From Zonotrichia leucophrys gambelii (lineage: Eukaryota; Chordata; Aves; Passeriformes; Passerellidae): DNA of 64,000 bases. The position numbers and the translations under genes were made by a program. The notes beneath the pieces were generated by a model. The model did not search any database and was not told the origin of the DNA. It saw only the letters and a program-made list of their open reading frames with translations. The stretch lies in contig NC_088171.1 of the NCBI RefSeq assembly GCF_028769735.1, forward strand, positions 67,101,216 to 67,165,215. Reading direction: 5' to 3'. Below are positions 1-14,105 of the stretch, in pieces (positions within the stretch are counted from its first letter, which is position 1; the number at the start of each line of letters is the position of its first letter).

Positions 1-1469
1 TACTTTTCTAGAAGGGACAATAATTCTTCTGTGGGTTTTTTTTCTTTTTCAGCTTGCAACCTGACTGTCCTTTCAATATGTGCTAGCCAATCCTTTTACT
101 TACTCTGCCAGCTTCAAACAGAAATGAAGTTGTACCTTTCATTTATGAGATGCTTGAACTCTGTGTGTACACAAATAGATAAAATTAGAATTAGGTCTGT
201 TCAGGTTTTGTGTGGGAGATGCAACAATTTTTATAGACTTCCCAGAGCACAATTTCATAAAGGTTGATATTCACTGAATGAAACTTTTGCAAAATGTATC
301 TCCTTATAACACAAATAAAATGCAACAAGATTTGTGCCTGAAATTCATAGACATGAATAATGTTCACACAATACCAAATTTCACTAAACTTAATATAAAG
401 ATATATATTTGAACTATAGTCTTCAATTTGCACGATTTATGCCCTAGTAGTTACATGACTGCATTTATCAGAAAGGGGCTGTTCTTCTGGGAGGTAATTC
501 TACTAAAGCTTGTGATCATTTGGCTCTTGATCAGTGAAATGAACTCAATCTTATTTTCTGTGTCTGTCTCTTCATATGTTTTCCACTCTTATATGCTTTA
601 GCTCTGGCAAGAAGAATACATATTTCAAATGAGGATATGAATCATCTGCCCATGAATAGCCAAAAAAATGCAGGTTCTGCACCTAGCATCATCTTTAATA
701 TTTCTCCTAGGCATGATAGTTGTCCTATCCACAACATGCATGGATTTTACAAATCAGAAATATTTTATATGTGGAGAAGTAAATACACACCACTCTTGTT
801 AATTACAAATGTCTAAGTGCTTACTTGTGAGCAATCAGGCACTTCATAGGTGGGTGGGAGAACAGCAGTCTTTGGGAAATCTTCAGAGTCACACTGACAC
901 CTCCAAAGCTGTCATCGTGTACCCATTACCACTGATTGAATGGTGGTGCCTTTGGGAGAGGAATTTTGACTCAAGTCAGAAAATTGGCAAGGCTCAGGAA
1001 AACCTGGATCAGGATATAAACGTTGAACGCGTTGACTCTCTTGGGCTATGGCAAACAATGAAGGTCATCACACAGTCGCATTAATGTGGTCACTTATCCC
1101 TGAAAGAATCCTTATTGACTGCTGTGATATCATTTGCATTAATCAATTAATAAATAGTGCTTTCATCTTAATAAGAAAGAACAGAATAATCTCGACTAGA
1201 TTAGGAATGTTAGATATAGAAAATCTAGATATAGAAAATAGAAATAGCCAGATAACCATCTTAAGGAGATAAAACAGGACAAAACTCTTCATACTTTTCC
1301 CAAAAACAATATTTTGGTTTAAAAAAACCCAAGAAAATTAAAGGGAAAGAATCACGAAAAGCACTTTTTTTTCATGACTTATGCCTCTTCTGCCACTGTG
1401 AGCACATTAATTTCTTCATAATCCCTAGCACTGCAGAAGAAAGAAGGCCTTCAGGTGAAAGGTTACCTA

Positions 1470-1760
1470 CATTTATAATGTCAGGCACTGAAGCTGGTGA
1501 GGTAAAAGGTAAATGGTAATTTTATCATTAGCGTGCCTGACCCCTTGCCCTGGCCATATCTCACAGGAGACATTAGGAACGGCTCACCTGTCAAGATGCA
1601 AACACTTAAAGGTCAATGCGCACAGAAATCTTCAAGAGCTTACAACTGAATTGCTGACACCTTTTATTATCACCGCTTAAATAAATGATTCAAGTGGCAA
1701 GACAATGCTGAGACTGGTTTAATGTCAAGATTTACAGGAGGAGCTCTTGGAGCACTATTT
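1470..1760. promoter_or_regulatory. Candidate conserved non-coding element
   Basis: A non-repetitive block holds a dense set of motif-like words: CACCTG E-box (near 1,586), AGGTCAATG (near 1,610), CACTTAAAGG, and homeobox-like TAAATGATT. It lacks the low-complexity drift of its neighbours. Conservation is a guess from texture; there is no alignment behind it. Confidence 0.25.
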
Positions 1761-4700
1761 TCCAAAGTCTGACTACATAGATATGATTTTTTAATTCTAG
1801 AACTGCATGAACGAGGAGGGGGACTTCACACCACTTAAAGGAGTTTTAACATGTATCCCACTTTTGCAAAACTTTCTAGCACTGCACCAGGACAAAGTTT
1901 TATTTCCATTGGAGCAATGAATGCAGATTCCTGGATCCACTATCATCCTAGTGTATGATGTTGGAAAACTCATTTGACTTCTGAGCATGAGAAGTTATGA
2001 CATGTGGGAGGATATCTTGCAACCGAATGGCAAATTACTGGGACACCATCTACACTCCATTATTATTTAATGAAGTAACTAGGTAAAGATCCTTGCCTAT
2101 TTTTCCAAATTGTTTCCACATTAAAAAGCTCTGAAATGTGGACACATCAGCATCAGGGTTTGAAAGAGCACCAAGGTTTACCCATGCATGCAATCAACAA
2201 CTGTGCTTCTAAGGGGTGAATGTAATTTACTCCTGACCCTGTATCCCGCACCTCCCATTGTTAATAAAAGCATTTACTGGTTCCAGTCAGGTTCACAGGG
2301 CCCTGAGTGGTTTGAGATTTGTGTACATGTTAAAGCTACCTTACATAAAGTTTCACCAGTACAGGATACCCTGAGCATTCACATCTACAAAGTAGCAATA
2401 TTTTGTGTTTGACACTATAAACACAGAAATTGATTATCGGTGTGTGATGCAAGCCCTCTGCATCTGTATCTCTTTTGTTCTTCTGGCACAATGGTCATGT
2501 TCTCATTAATCTGCCTTGTCTCCATTTACTCCATCTCTCCTCAGAAATAATATATTCACTTCCTTTGACTTAGTGATATTCAAATTTTCTTCTCCAGGTA
2601 ATGTTCCACTTACTTTTGCCATGTATTTCATTAATCTCCTTCCTAAAACAGTTGCATAACCCTGAAGCTGTCAGATGAAAAGCTTCATTTCTGCTTCCCA
2701 CCTGTCACCTGTATCACTACCACACTGTGGTGCTTGCACTTTTCTCCTGTGTTATTTTGTTCCTGCCATCTTCCTCCTGCGCTGCATAAAGAGGTAATGC
2801 AGTAATAATAGCAGTTTAAATTACAGAAAAAATATATGTGTGTACCCAAAGAATGCATATTTCAAGAAACTGATCAAAACCAAGGACTTTTATAAAAAAA
2901 GATCTGTCATAGAAGCTTCAGTCATCCAAGTGCTTTGCTAGGAACAATAGCAGGTTTGCCACACATTTTTGGCTGTTTACACCACAGCAATATTTACAGA
3001 TAAATAAAGCATTGCTACAAGATGATGCACCTACTGAGTGTAAAACTCAGGACAGGCTTCTGTTTTCACAAATCTCTTTGTTTTTTCCCTGTGATATCCT
3101 ACATAAGTCATCTGGTCATAAGTGTCATTTCTTGGCTTCATCATGTAATGTAATTCTATGTAGAAACATATCAGTAAAATGTTATTGCAAATCTGTAATC
3201 TTACTTTGGCTTTCACACTTATAAAATGAAAAAGAATGTTGCACCTCCAGAGGGCTGCTAAGTATACATCTGAAATGCAGTTTAAGAAAGCATTTTTATA
3301 TTATTTATTGCTAATGCCTCTTTATTAATAATTATAATTTATTATTATCATTCTTACTAATTGTGAAGGTCAAGGACACCAGGGATTACTACTTACTTAA
3401 CTTCTAATGAATGTAAGATTTCATTTTTCTTTGTCACCCTCTGTTGAAATGGCTTATTGTCTGAAGGTAGATCTTTTGGGAGAGAAGGAAAATAACCATC
3501 TATCAAAGGTTTTGAAATTGTGAAGTCCTCAACAGATATGAGAATAGACTCCAAATCACTTGACATGTTAGGAAGGTTCATCTAAGGCTCAAATGATGTC
3601 GAACTTTGACTGGCAACACTGGACATCAGGTGCTTCAGATAATTTAAATGCTTCTGTTTCCCAATAATTCAGCATGCTTAGTTAGCATTCCATCTAAGAT
3701 ATTTTCCCTCATTGCTAGCACAGCAATTGCACAGCAGATAGATTGCACAGCAGATCTATCAGTGGAAGATAAAAAGCAATCAAAGCCCTGGTATATTTAG
3801 TGCTTTAGCATGTAATATTATTAGAGCTCTGCCTGGCCAGGTCTCTAAAACGTCACTGACTTGGGGCACCCTCTCCACAGGAGCATCTGGCTGCATAGGC
3901 AGAGCTTTAGCAGACACCCACATGCCAGGAGTATTAGGGAATTCACTGGAGCAGAGCTGAACTGAGCCACAGATTTAACTATGACTAACTTTCCGCAGCA
4001 AGTTATCTCAGGGGGACTTAAACCTAGCCTGATGCTTAAGCACTTAGATGACTCGAGGATGTAATAATGAAGTGCTGGAATTACAGTTGCCATTTCATAA
4101 AATGAATTGTATAAAATATATACTTTTGTACTCATCTACAGCTTTCTACTTGCAGAGCTGCTTTCATGGAGTTTAAAAACATAACAAAACTGCACAAACT
4201 GCAATCTTTCTTGCTTTGCACTGGTCTTGTGCATCAAAACCTTCTGTACAATCTCAATTTTGACAATACATGATTAAGATATCATAAAACAGTTTATAAC
4301 CATTATAAAAATATATTTACTTTTTTATCCAGCCACCTGATGAACACACTAGGTAGTAATAAAATTAATTTTATTACATGTCTCTCAGGACACAAAAGAA
4401 ATAAAACACTTTCTTTTTTATGCCAATGTTATACAACCATGCTTCAGCAAAACATCTGTTCTGCCTCACCTTTTTATGTTTCTTGGTTGTTTCTCTTGTT
4501 TGCTTTGAAATACTTCTTTTCCACACCACCACAAGCACTCAAAGAGTAATCAACAGGCGAAATTATCTTAGGAAACACTCAGAAAAGCTCAAAGAGATAG
4601 AGGCTTCCTTCTTTGCTTATCATGCAAAGTTATTTCTTCTTGGATCACAGTGATCCCTATTTGAATTCTGACTGAGAGTGTGTGCAGAGCACACCACTGT

Positions 4701-7549
4701 CTCTGACACCAACTGCTTATTTGCACATGTGGAAATAGACTCCCCTCAACACAGAAAGTAAGCATTGTGTTGCAGCTCTCAAATAATGATGAGAGGTTCT
4801 CAATTTTTAATGCAGTACTGCTGATGGAAACCAGCTACTAACAGCTGGAATGCGACAAAACATACCCAACTCAGCACCTTTTCCCAGCTCAGCAGAGAAG
4901 GATAACTGATGCACTTGCACCTTTCCACAAAGATGGAGGATGCTGCTCTGACCACTTCCAAGAATGGAAGAAGGCAGAGATGCCTAGAGGCATGCTTACT
5001 TTTATATCTGTCGATATATGCAGCCATAAACTCCAACATGGTGTAAAACATCTCATTCTGAATCCACAAGAAAGTGAAATCGAGAAAAGACCTGGGCTGG
5101 ATATTCTTGGCGTGAGAAGCTGATATTCTATTACAGGATCAGACCCTCCTTCCTTTCTGTTCATCCACACAGACTAATACCAAGTGTTTACAGATCTCAG
5201 GTAGTTTGGTGTGGAAGTATCTGATGTTTACATTTCCTTAATGGAAGTGCCAAAACCACAATGCATGAGAACACATTATTTGGTCACAGCACTTCAGGAT
5301 AATGCTTGCTTTTAAATATGGTTACAAGGCTTTCAGGTAGCTCTTTCCTCCATGCTTCTGCCCCCCTACAACACACATTCTTGTGCACATTTGTGTAATC
5401 AGACCTCACTGCAGCAGAGGAACAAACAGTCAGATCAATGTAATTATAATTCTTCCTAATCCACACCAATTTTTCTTTGTTGTTTTGTTTCTTAATAACC
5501 TCCAATTGCAAAATATGTAGGAAGCCACGCATAAATTCAGGTTATAGTGTCATCCCCTAAGAGACAAACACAGGCAGCAGCATTTTTATGTGAAGAGGGA
5601 AAAAAGAATATCCAATTTTCCACTACAAAACAGGTGCACTCAGATTTTCAAAGTACATCACACTTGTCTCTCTTGTTTATTTAATCCTAATTTATCGGAT
5701 CAAGACAAAGAATTGTACAGTTTGGTTTTCTGGCATGTTCATGTCCACAGAAAAAAAGAAGGTCATTGCATTTGGGTACTAATCTACCAGTGCAGTAAGC
5801 CGTGATTAAAATGTCTTCGTAATGTTCTCAGAAAAGCATTACAACTGCTTGAATCTATATTCATCCATGGCCAGAGAAGAGGGGATGCTCGTCTGGTTTG
5901 GTTACATACATATAAACTTATTCCCCAATCAGTCAGATAGAGATGCAGCCCTGTATTTCAGCAAGAGAAATAAAAAGATTGCCTGGGGTCAGGATAAAAG
6001 CAAGGTACTCAGGGCCATGAAACAGTTTTCACTGTTGTCACTGCACTTCAGAGGACCCAATAGAGCTCCCACTAGGGATCACAAGTGATCTCAGCTCTCC
6101 TTATAAGTTTCTTATGCCTCTAAATTTATTTTAATGTCCACTAAGAAGGTGAAGGGTTAAATAAGGAGGACAACCGGCGGAGTGGGGGGGATGTGTGTTT
6201 TGTCTTTGTGCTGTGTTCTAATTCTGTCAAGGAGTCTGAGCTTTGGACAGATAAGCAAGGAGAGATGTAGTCCTTAGAATAAAGTGAAATGAAGGTGCAG
6301 TGCAAAAAAAAAGGATATCTCTGTTCAACTTCTGAGTGAAGTTCTGTGTGCCTGAGCTACGCTTCCCCTGCTGCCACTGCTGCGGCTTCTCCTCTTCTTT
6401 TTTCATAATCGTCCCCGCTATGAGTCTTTGTTCACAAAGGTGGAAAACACGGAGGGCTCTAATGATGCATTATCACAGGTCAGGGAATGAAGAACATAAA
6501 TCTCCCTGGCATTTGCCTCTACACAATACCTCTAAAAGGACAGCAGCATTCCTTAAAGATGTAGCTTTTCCCCAGTCAGATGACTCAACAAGGCAATGTA
6601 CCTGTGGGCTTTTGCCAGGATAATCACCTTTTCCTCTCACTGCTCCTTGGACAGTTACGACCTTGTCTGCTTTTCTTTAGTCTGCTGTGTTTTCTGTAAT
6701 GAAGACTAGAATACAATTGTACATCTGAGACTAATAGCTTTAAAACCTAAATTATTTCTCTCACAATTACAGACAGATTGTCATAAACATACAAGCAGTG
6801 AAGTACAGAGAGATGCTTTCACTGTAAAAGCCATTTTGAAAGCAAAACTTCAGTCTAATTTAAAGACGCTATTGTTGTTATAGTTGGAGACTGATGGAAC
6901 TGTCTTTGAAGACCATGTCAGTACTGCAATTGGCTTAGTTTAAATCAACAGAAACCTGGACTGTACAGAGAAGTGAGAGTAAGACTATGTACAAAATGTC
7001 AGTAATTAATGGCAGTTGTGTTATCATCATGACAGTATGACGGCAGTTCAGTGAAGCAATTATTAATTTTTCATAATACAACTGAAAGCAGAGACTTCCA
7101 AAGAAATAACAAGGTTTACTACATATTACACAATTACCAAGGAAAGAGTAAAATAGAATAGAAAATTCTGTCATATACTCTGAGAAGAATCTACATTTTA
7201 AACCACAGATCATTGTACAAGTTCTCTGCAATTGTAAATGGAATAACATCACCACTGTAGTTAATGCACTATTTTAGACCAGCTGGGTACTAGAAATTAC
7301 CAATTCAATTATGATGGCTTCCTTCACATGTAGACATTACACTAGTGTTGACTCTGAAAATGGCAACATTGTCATTTTGTAGGAATCTAAATCCCAGTTC
7401 TTTGCACTCTGCACTCGAATGACCAGTTGTACATGGAAAGACAGCAGAGAATTGAGCACTTGATTAACACTTATGATGTTGCCAAAATAGAGGCACTTGT
7501 TCCACTGGCCATATGGAATCAAGTGCAATACTGGCAGTTCCTATTGGCT

Positions 7550-7593
7550 TTGAGTCCTCCATTGATAAACATTGAGTCCTCCATTGATAAACA
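7550..7593 (+). repeat. Perfect 22-bp tandem duplication
   Basis: A 22-base unit beginning TTGAGTCCTCCATTG occurs twice back to back (7,550-7,571 and 7,572-7,593) with no mismatch. It is probably a recent slippage duplication or a two-copy variable repeat. Confidence 0.9.
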
Positions 7594-9555
7594 TTTATAT
7601 TTTAATATGTAATCAAATGTTAATTTAACTGGAAGTCCACTCTCTTGTAAAGAAAAAATTCAGTGCAAGCAATGATGGCCTCCAATATGCTGCCAGCCCT
7701 GCTATTATACCCAGACTCACAAAAGACTCAGATTGTATGTTTAAGGAATACAGCTTGTACAGGGTCTTCATCCTGACAAGGGTCCTACACTTCTTATGAG
7801 AATTCTAGTAGACCATAACAAAATCATTTTCCCATTCTCCATTTCTTTGTTATGGCTTAATTAACAGTGGATATGGGTATCATTATTTCTACTGTTCTCA
7901 GAACTTTTTCAGAATGAAATCCCATTTATTTTGCATAATGCTCATCTATTTATTTCTCTCTTTCTTGATTTGTGCTTCATCCTGCTTCCTACAGAACAGT
8001 TTTGCAACTGTTAATATAAGCAATATCTTTCCTTCTATTCCAGAATAAAGGTTACACATATTTCTTTACTTGGTGTTCTCAGAACAGCATGCTTTCTCAT
8101 CACGATGCTTCTAAACAAACTAGCAATCATTTTCCATTAATTTCAACTTTTACTTATGATTTTAAGACAAATTTATCTCAATCACAAAAGCACATATGAC
8201 TGTGTTCTTCTATCTACTTATTTTACATTCTCTTTTATGAATATTCAGAATGATCAAAGGTGCTTAATTAGTCCCTTGTTAAAACTCTCTGGTTGCTGGG
8301 CTTTGACTTCCTTTGCATTGGACTCAGAGGATTGTCTTCCTTTTATTCATAAAATATTATAAAGCTACAGCATTTAGTTACTTTCAAAGTAGAACTGAAA
8401 GCTCTTTTTCAATATGTTGTTCCTTGAGTCTGTAGACTCAACATGCTGATTGTACTCCCGTTTTCATAAAGAGTCATGAGATACTTGGTGTGAAAAATAA
8501 TAATGCCCATATTGAACTGGCATTGCACAGTGCATGTCTCTCCCAGCAGAGTAGTGGGCTTTGCTAACTATTCTTTCATGACAACCATATCTTACTTCTA
8601 ATGAACACAGCAAGAGGTCAACTGAGAGGATGAGCCTTAGCACAATGAATTTAAAGTATATTAACACTTGAGTTAATCATCAGCAAGCGTTGGTGAATCT
8701 GAAAACAGATCCAAATCAAATGCAAGGAATTTTTATTCACCCTTATAGGTGGTAGCACAACTGACTCCACAGAGAAGAGTAAGATCTGTGGAGAAAAGCC
8801 CAGTGATGGACACCAAATTGATATAAATCTGCTGAGAATTAGGAGTGAGAAGAAGATTAGAGAAGAGGGTTATAGAAAGCACAAAAAAGTGTTGTTTTGT
8901 GCACAAAATTAGATTACCTGCTGTTTCTGGATAATTTAGGTTAATATTTTTCCTAATGAAGACTTAGAAGTTTTTCACAATCAAAGAATCTCAAGGATTT
9001 GATCAATTAAACAAAACCAAAAACTATTTACCCAATAATAAACAAGTTGTCAGATAAGAAATAAGAAAGGAAAATTTTCTTCATCTTTGGTAGCATTGTA
9101 AAACTGTAGTTGCTGAATCTAAACTATCATATTCAGCTGTACCAGCTGAGAAGAACATGAAGAACATTTCATTGCCTGGATTCCTTTTATCCTTGTCATC
9201 ACGTTTTATAAAAAAGATGGCACAACCAACCTTCCACCCATAATACAGAAGTGCTGATCATACAAGTGTTTTCTGTGATTCTAGATATGGCCCCTTTGTT
9301 TTTAAGGGTTGCTTCTCAAGGAATTCTGAACAAGTGTCCCTGCTATGCTCCCTCCTAGTTTCTTTTATGTATCTTCTCACTGACACAGCATGAGACACAA
9401 AAAAAAAAAAAAAGTTCTAGATTTAAGATAAACATATCTTAGCAAAACGCAAAACATTAGTATATTCTCATTCTGTATCCAAAACACAGCATTGAACCAG
9501 GGTCGTGGTTTCACAGACAGGAAGTAGCTTTTTTGGGATATGCTGTGGTTACCAA

Positions 9556-10787
9556 TAGGTGCTCAGATTTTAATATTGGCACCTGACGTAGCCACTGAGG
9601 TTCGGACACGCCTCCGAGAACACACAGGGGTTAAAAAGCAGAGCTGCTGCCCTGGGAAAGCTCTCTGGGACTTGGAGGGAAAGAGGTGGGATCTTCCTAC
9701 CCCGTCCAGCTGCTGCTGCTGGGCAGGGCAGGGGCAGCCATGTGGTAGGCCTGGGCCTGGACAGAGATGGGGGTGAGGAGGCCCTTGAGGGTGGAGGAGC
9801 ACCAAGAGACATCAGGCAGCCACCCCCCCAGGAGAGAGAGAAAGGGAGACCCGGCGACAGAATGTGACAGCAGCCGGCCCAGGAGGAGAAGGGGGGAGTG
9901 CGGCAAGAAGGTGCCCAGCAGGGCAGCGTGGGAGTTCTGGAGCTCTGGGACAGGCAGAGACTGAAATTTTTAACCCTTTTCTTTCATGATTGAAACCTTG
10001 CAAATGCTGATCCTCCTGGAGCTGAATGAGAAGAGACATAAGAGATAAGAAGGAATGGGCCATGAGGGAAGTGCAGAAGACTCTTGTCTGGGGGAAGAGA
10101 TGATGGAGTGGCCTTTTGGCTGGACTCTTCTTGCGTGGCCATAGACGGAACCAATTTTTTTTTCCTGTGACCCAGAGACTACATTTAGGGGGAGGCAGTG
10201 CCTCAGAACCAGGAGGGTTCATTGTGGGTAACCCTCGACCCCAGGGGGTGAAAAATTTGCGGGGGACAGATGTCCCAAAGGAGAGACTGTGCCTTTCTGG
10301 AGTGAGACAAGGCATCCTTGAAAGACAGCCCTGGAAGCAGCTCTGGTCCATGCACAGTGGTGAGAGCACTGGGCATGGAAAGAAGATGTCACGATAGCAA
10401 AGGACTTTCCGGGCGGTGCTGAGTGACATGGAAACACGCGAGTTCAACAGTGTTTCCAGGGGAAGCCTATGGTACAAGAAGGACTCCTCTCCTCTTCATG
10501 AACTGAAGATTGAGTATTCTAAAGGGTGGTGCTGGACTGAGAGTTGGTGATTTGGGGGAATGTATTGCATTGGGAAATTTGGTGGGGGGGAGGAGGAAAA
10601 TGCTTTTGTAAGGTTTTCATTTTCCTTTTTTTTTCTTTTTCCTTTTCTTGTAGTTTAGTTAATAAAGTTTTCTTTATTTCTAAGTAGGAGCCTGCTTTGC
10701 TTATTCCTGGTCACATCTCACAGCAGACACCAGGGAAAGTGTATTCTCATGGGGGCACTGGCTCTGTGCCAGGGTCAAACCATGACA
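9556..10787 (+). mobile_element. Solo LTR of an avian endogenous retrovirus (probably ERVL-like)
   Basis: A GC-richer block stands out from AT-rich surroundings. It has a TATA-like TTAAAAAG at 9,631-9,638, a long G-rich middle, a polypyrimidine tract near 10,615-10,650, AATAAA at 10,661-10,666, and an end reading 'agggtcaaaccatgaca'. This 3' end is one I associate with passerine ERVL-type LTRs. The 5-base ACCAA occurs at 9,551-9,555 and at 10,788-10,792, which would be a target-site duplication. The 5' boundary is less sure because it starts TAGG and not TG. No gag, pol or env sequence adjoins it, so it looks like a solo LTR left by recombination. A 221-codon open frame on its minus strand is incidental. 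Confidence 0.75.
10661..10666 (+). terminator. Polyadenylation signal of the solo LTR
   Basis: AATAAA followed by a T-rich stretch near the 3' end of the LTR, as expected at its R/U5 boundary. It could still end transcripts crossing this region on the + strand. Confidence 0.55.
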
Positions 10788-13700
10788 ACCAACCACTGAA
10801 AAGAAGTTAACTTTATCCCAGCTTAAGAGGGGACATACCCTTCAGCCCCCTTACCAGCATGGCAGTTCAAGAAGCAGAAAAGGCCTTGATTCTGCAAACA
10901 CTGCTGAGCAATAAGAAAAACATCCCTCTATTATCAATACCATTTTCAACACAAATCCAAAACACAGTCCCATGCTAGTCACTAAAGAAAGTTAACCTCA
11001 CCCCAGCCAAAACTAGCACACCGAGCAACAAGTTCTGAATTGCTTTCTGTGATATGAAAGGAACAAAATTCAGGCACCAAAGCCTGCTAGTTATCATAAT
11101 AGTACTGAGGGGCATTTTTTCAAATAGTTAAACTTTACATCCACATTTCAGGATTATGTGCAGTGTCATTATCAAGAAAAACCTGCATTTTTAGAAAGCT
11201 AGAGACAATGGGGTTTGGTTAAAAACAAAACAAAACCATGAAAGCCTTATCACATCAGCAGCATGAATTATGTGGGAAAATAACGCATGTAATGACAATT
11301 GACACTTCCCTAGCTCTTGTAATAATAAAGTATATTCTCAAGTCAATCTTTTTTATGTAACAGGAATGGTGTTTAATTCATCTACGTCTTAAGTGTGTGC
11401 CCAACACCAAGTGTGAAATTTATAGAGCCCCTCACCTTTTCAAGTACCTTTGTAAAGTCAGGACGTGCTTACAAAAGCTTATCTGTTTAAGCAAAATGAG
11501 GAAAGGCTTGACAATGGTTTTGGAAGTTATCCTGCCATTCCCACAATCAAATCTCGCCCAAATATTTCACCCATTTAGCATCCATTCTTTTGCATTAATT
11601 TGCTTATAGGCCTGATGTTTATGTCAACCCCTCAGGATTATTGAGGTGTAGGTAAGAGTAGATAGAATGAAAGTATGCTGTAGCTGTATGGTAGGAGATT
11701 GAAGACAAGATTTTTCCCTTCTTATTTGCTAACATTTGTTGCCATTGTTTCATTAACAAAATATACAGTCATAAACACTACACCCCCTCTTCAGACAAAG
11801 AGTCATCCCTGGTATCCAGCACAAAACTTTCAGTTCCTCTCTGACTCGCAATACTTATCCCCACAAAATGTATCTGTATGTCTGTCATGCCTGGCTATGT
11901 AAACAGGGCAACTTCAGCATGCAGCTTTCAAAGGTAAATTCTTTCAGCTGGAACTGTACTGCTTCACAAGTAATTGTGCTGTATATTAAATGAAGTCCTG
12001 AAAGAGAATAGCTCAGCTTTTATATAAGCATATGTGATGAATGACCAGCAGAATCAGCTGAGTCAGTAATCAATGGTTGACTACAAAATACATATGTCTG
12101 GGAATCCAATAAATTGGTTTGTTTTCAGAAATCTCGTCTTATGTTGAATGTGGTGTTTATCAGCATTAATCTTCAATAGTGGCTGCCAGTGGGGCTGTAA
12201 GTTTTTCATTTGAGTGAGCTCCTTGATTGATGTTGTTCATAGAAACTTCTATTCTCAAAGCAATATCTACATGGAAAAAACACTTTGCCATGATTAAGGA
12301 AATTATTGATGTTTTCATTTTTAGACAGTAACATCTCATCTAGGATTCACCAATAGCAGCAGATTCAGCAGCTTCAAGTTTTAGATATTTGTAGTAGCAT
12401 AATGGATTCAAAGCATGAGGTGAGACTTCAGGCAAAACTTGCAGCACAGAGAAGCAGGAGATTTGGATAATAGCAGCACAACTTCATGCCTTCACAGTTC
12501 TGTTTAAAGTCAATCCCTTGACATTGCTGGTATGATAGCCAAGCTGAGGCACAGAGGAACACTGTTAGCACCCAGGGAAACATTCAGGTAAAGAAAGAGT
12601 AACCACTGATCTGCTCACTCTGCCCATCTCCACTGCCCCATCCATGATCTCACCTCAAAACTAGAAAGTGTGGAGGAAACCTCCTTGGAGCATTTTACTT
12701 CTTACAATAGGGACATTCTCCATATGCCAGAAAATAAGTTTTAATGTCTCACTCATCTGAAGAAAACAAAGTAAAAGAGATCATTCTTATGTTTTTCTCT
12801 ATATCCACTTTAGTATCATAAACCCCCCCACTACTTACATATCTAGGCAGCTTTTGATTTTCCTTTAAAATATTTTAGGGGTTTTTTTCTTACAAATCTG
12901 CTTTAGTCTTGCATCTTCTTTAATCTGTATTTTCATCATCCACTTCACAATATACATACATTACTGAAGGAAGTCTGTTGTTGGTTTTAAGGGATATTTG
13001 TTTGAGTGCTTGTTGATTTTTCATTGCATGTTAAAAGGAGGAAGACTGGAAAGATTTTTGTAATTTAAATATACTCACAGTTTGGACTGAAGTATACGAT
13101 CTGACTGGCCTGGTCAAAAATTAAGATCCATAGGAAATTTAAAATAGCATCAATTGCATATTCCTCCCTTTCAGTTAGATAGTACACCTCTGAGTTACAT
13201 ATTTTAGCTTCCCAAGGGTTAATTATTTCAGCTTGGTAGTCTAATTCTAAATATCAGCTGTAGGTTTAAACCCTGGAGTGTGAATCTGAGAAATTGTCTT
13301 CTGCTAATCCAACTCCCCAGAGGCATTTTAGGTGATTACAGTCATTCTAGCTGTAATTTATATAATTATAGAAAATTTGATTTTTCTTGGTTGTCTTTTT
13401 TTTCCCATTTGTCTCCTGTTGCCTGGCCTGAAATAGAAGGTAGAGATTTCATTTATGCTGCTAGATATGTAAGTATATGTATTTTTCCCAAGCTGCTGTA
13501 TTGATCATGGGATGTTGTGTAGATGTTTTACCAAGTGACAGCTTTAGAACAATACATGTGTTCAGGTGTACATGAAAGTCAAGATGGGGAAATAAAACAG
13601 CAAGACATGCATGATCACCCCTGCAAAAGTGTGGCAAATTGCAGGATACCACCGTGTGGAAGCTACAGCCAGTGGTATACTTTGCAATTAACCAGTCCTG

Positions 13701-14057
13701 TGGATAACACAGGAACTTGGGGATGGTTTAACAGAGAACTACCAATGCAACATGCAATGTCTTTCCTCTCCAGGGAAAAGAAGCATTGATGGGAGGGGCT
13801 GGATAGCACATGGAGGCCGAAGAACATTTCATGAAGGAAGGAAGAAAACTTGGGTCTTGCATGCCTCTGAGTTTTTCCTGTTCTCATGAAAACTTTTTTT
13901 CTGCCTATATGCAGAAGGACCTTTCTTGCTGTTATGAGTTGTCTACTCTCTAATCACAGCCCATTTTATACCATCTTTCTCTCATAATGTGCTGGGATTT
14001 CTAGGAGATATCTAATTCCATACCAAAGCTATGCCAAGCCGTAAAGAGGTTGTATTG

Positions 14058-14105
14058 AAAACAAAACAAACAAACAAAGCAAAACAAAACAAAGAAAAAA
14101 GAAGA
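14058..14105 (+). repeat. (AAAC)n-type A-rich simple repeat
   Basis: Imperfect AAAC/AAAAC units followed by A-rich sequence. No retroelement is recognised on its left side. Confidence 0.85.

Larger units (their letters stand above)
1..9550. other. Intergenic AT-rich sequence, left part
   Basis: No supportable gene. Open frames reach only about 106 codons (minus, 6,935-7,255) and none shows a known domain. It holds one candidate regulatory block, a 22-bp tandem duplication and an A-run at about 9,400-9,413. The rest shows nothing I can name. Confidence 0.7.

Noticed and set aside
9812..10477. 221-codon open frame on the minus strand, the longest in the window
   Set aside because: It lies wholly inside the antisense strand of the solo LTR, has no recognisable domain, and is open because the block is GC-rich.
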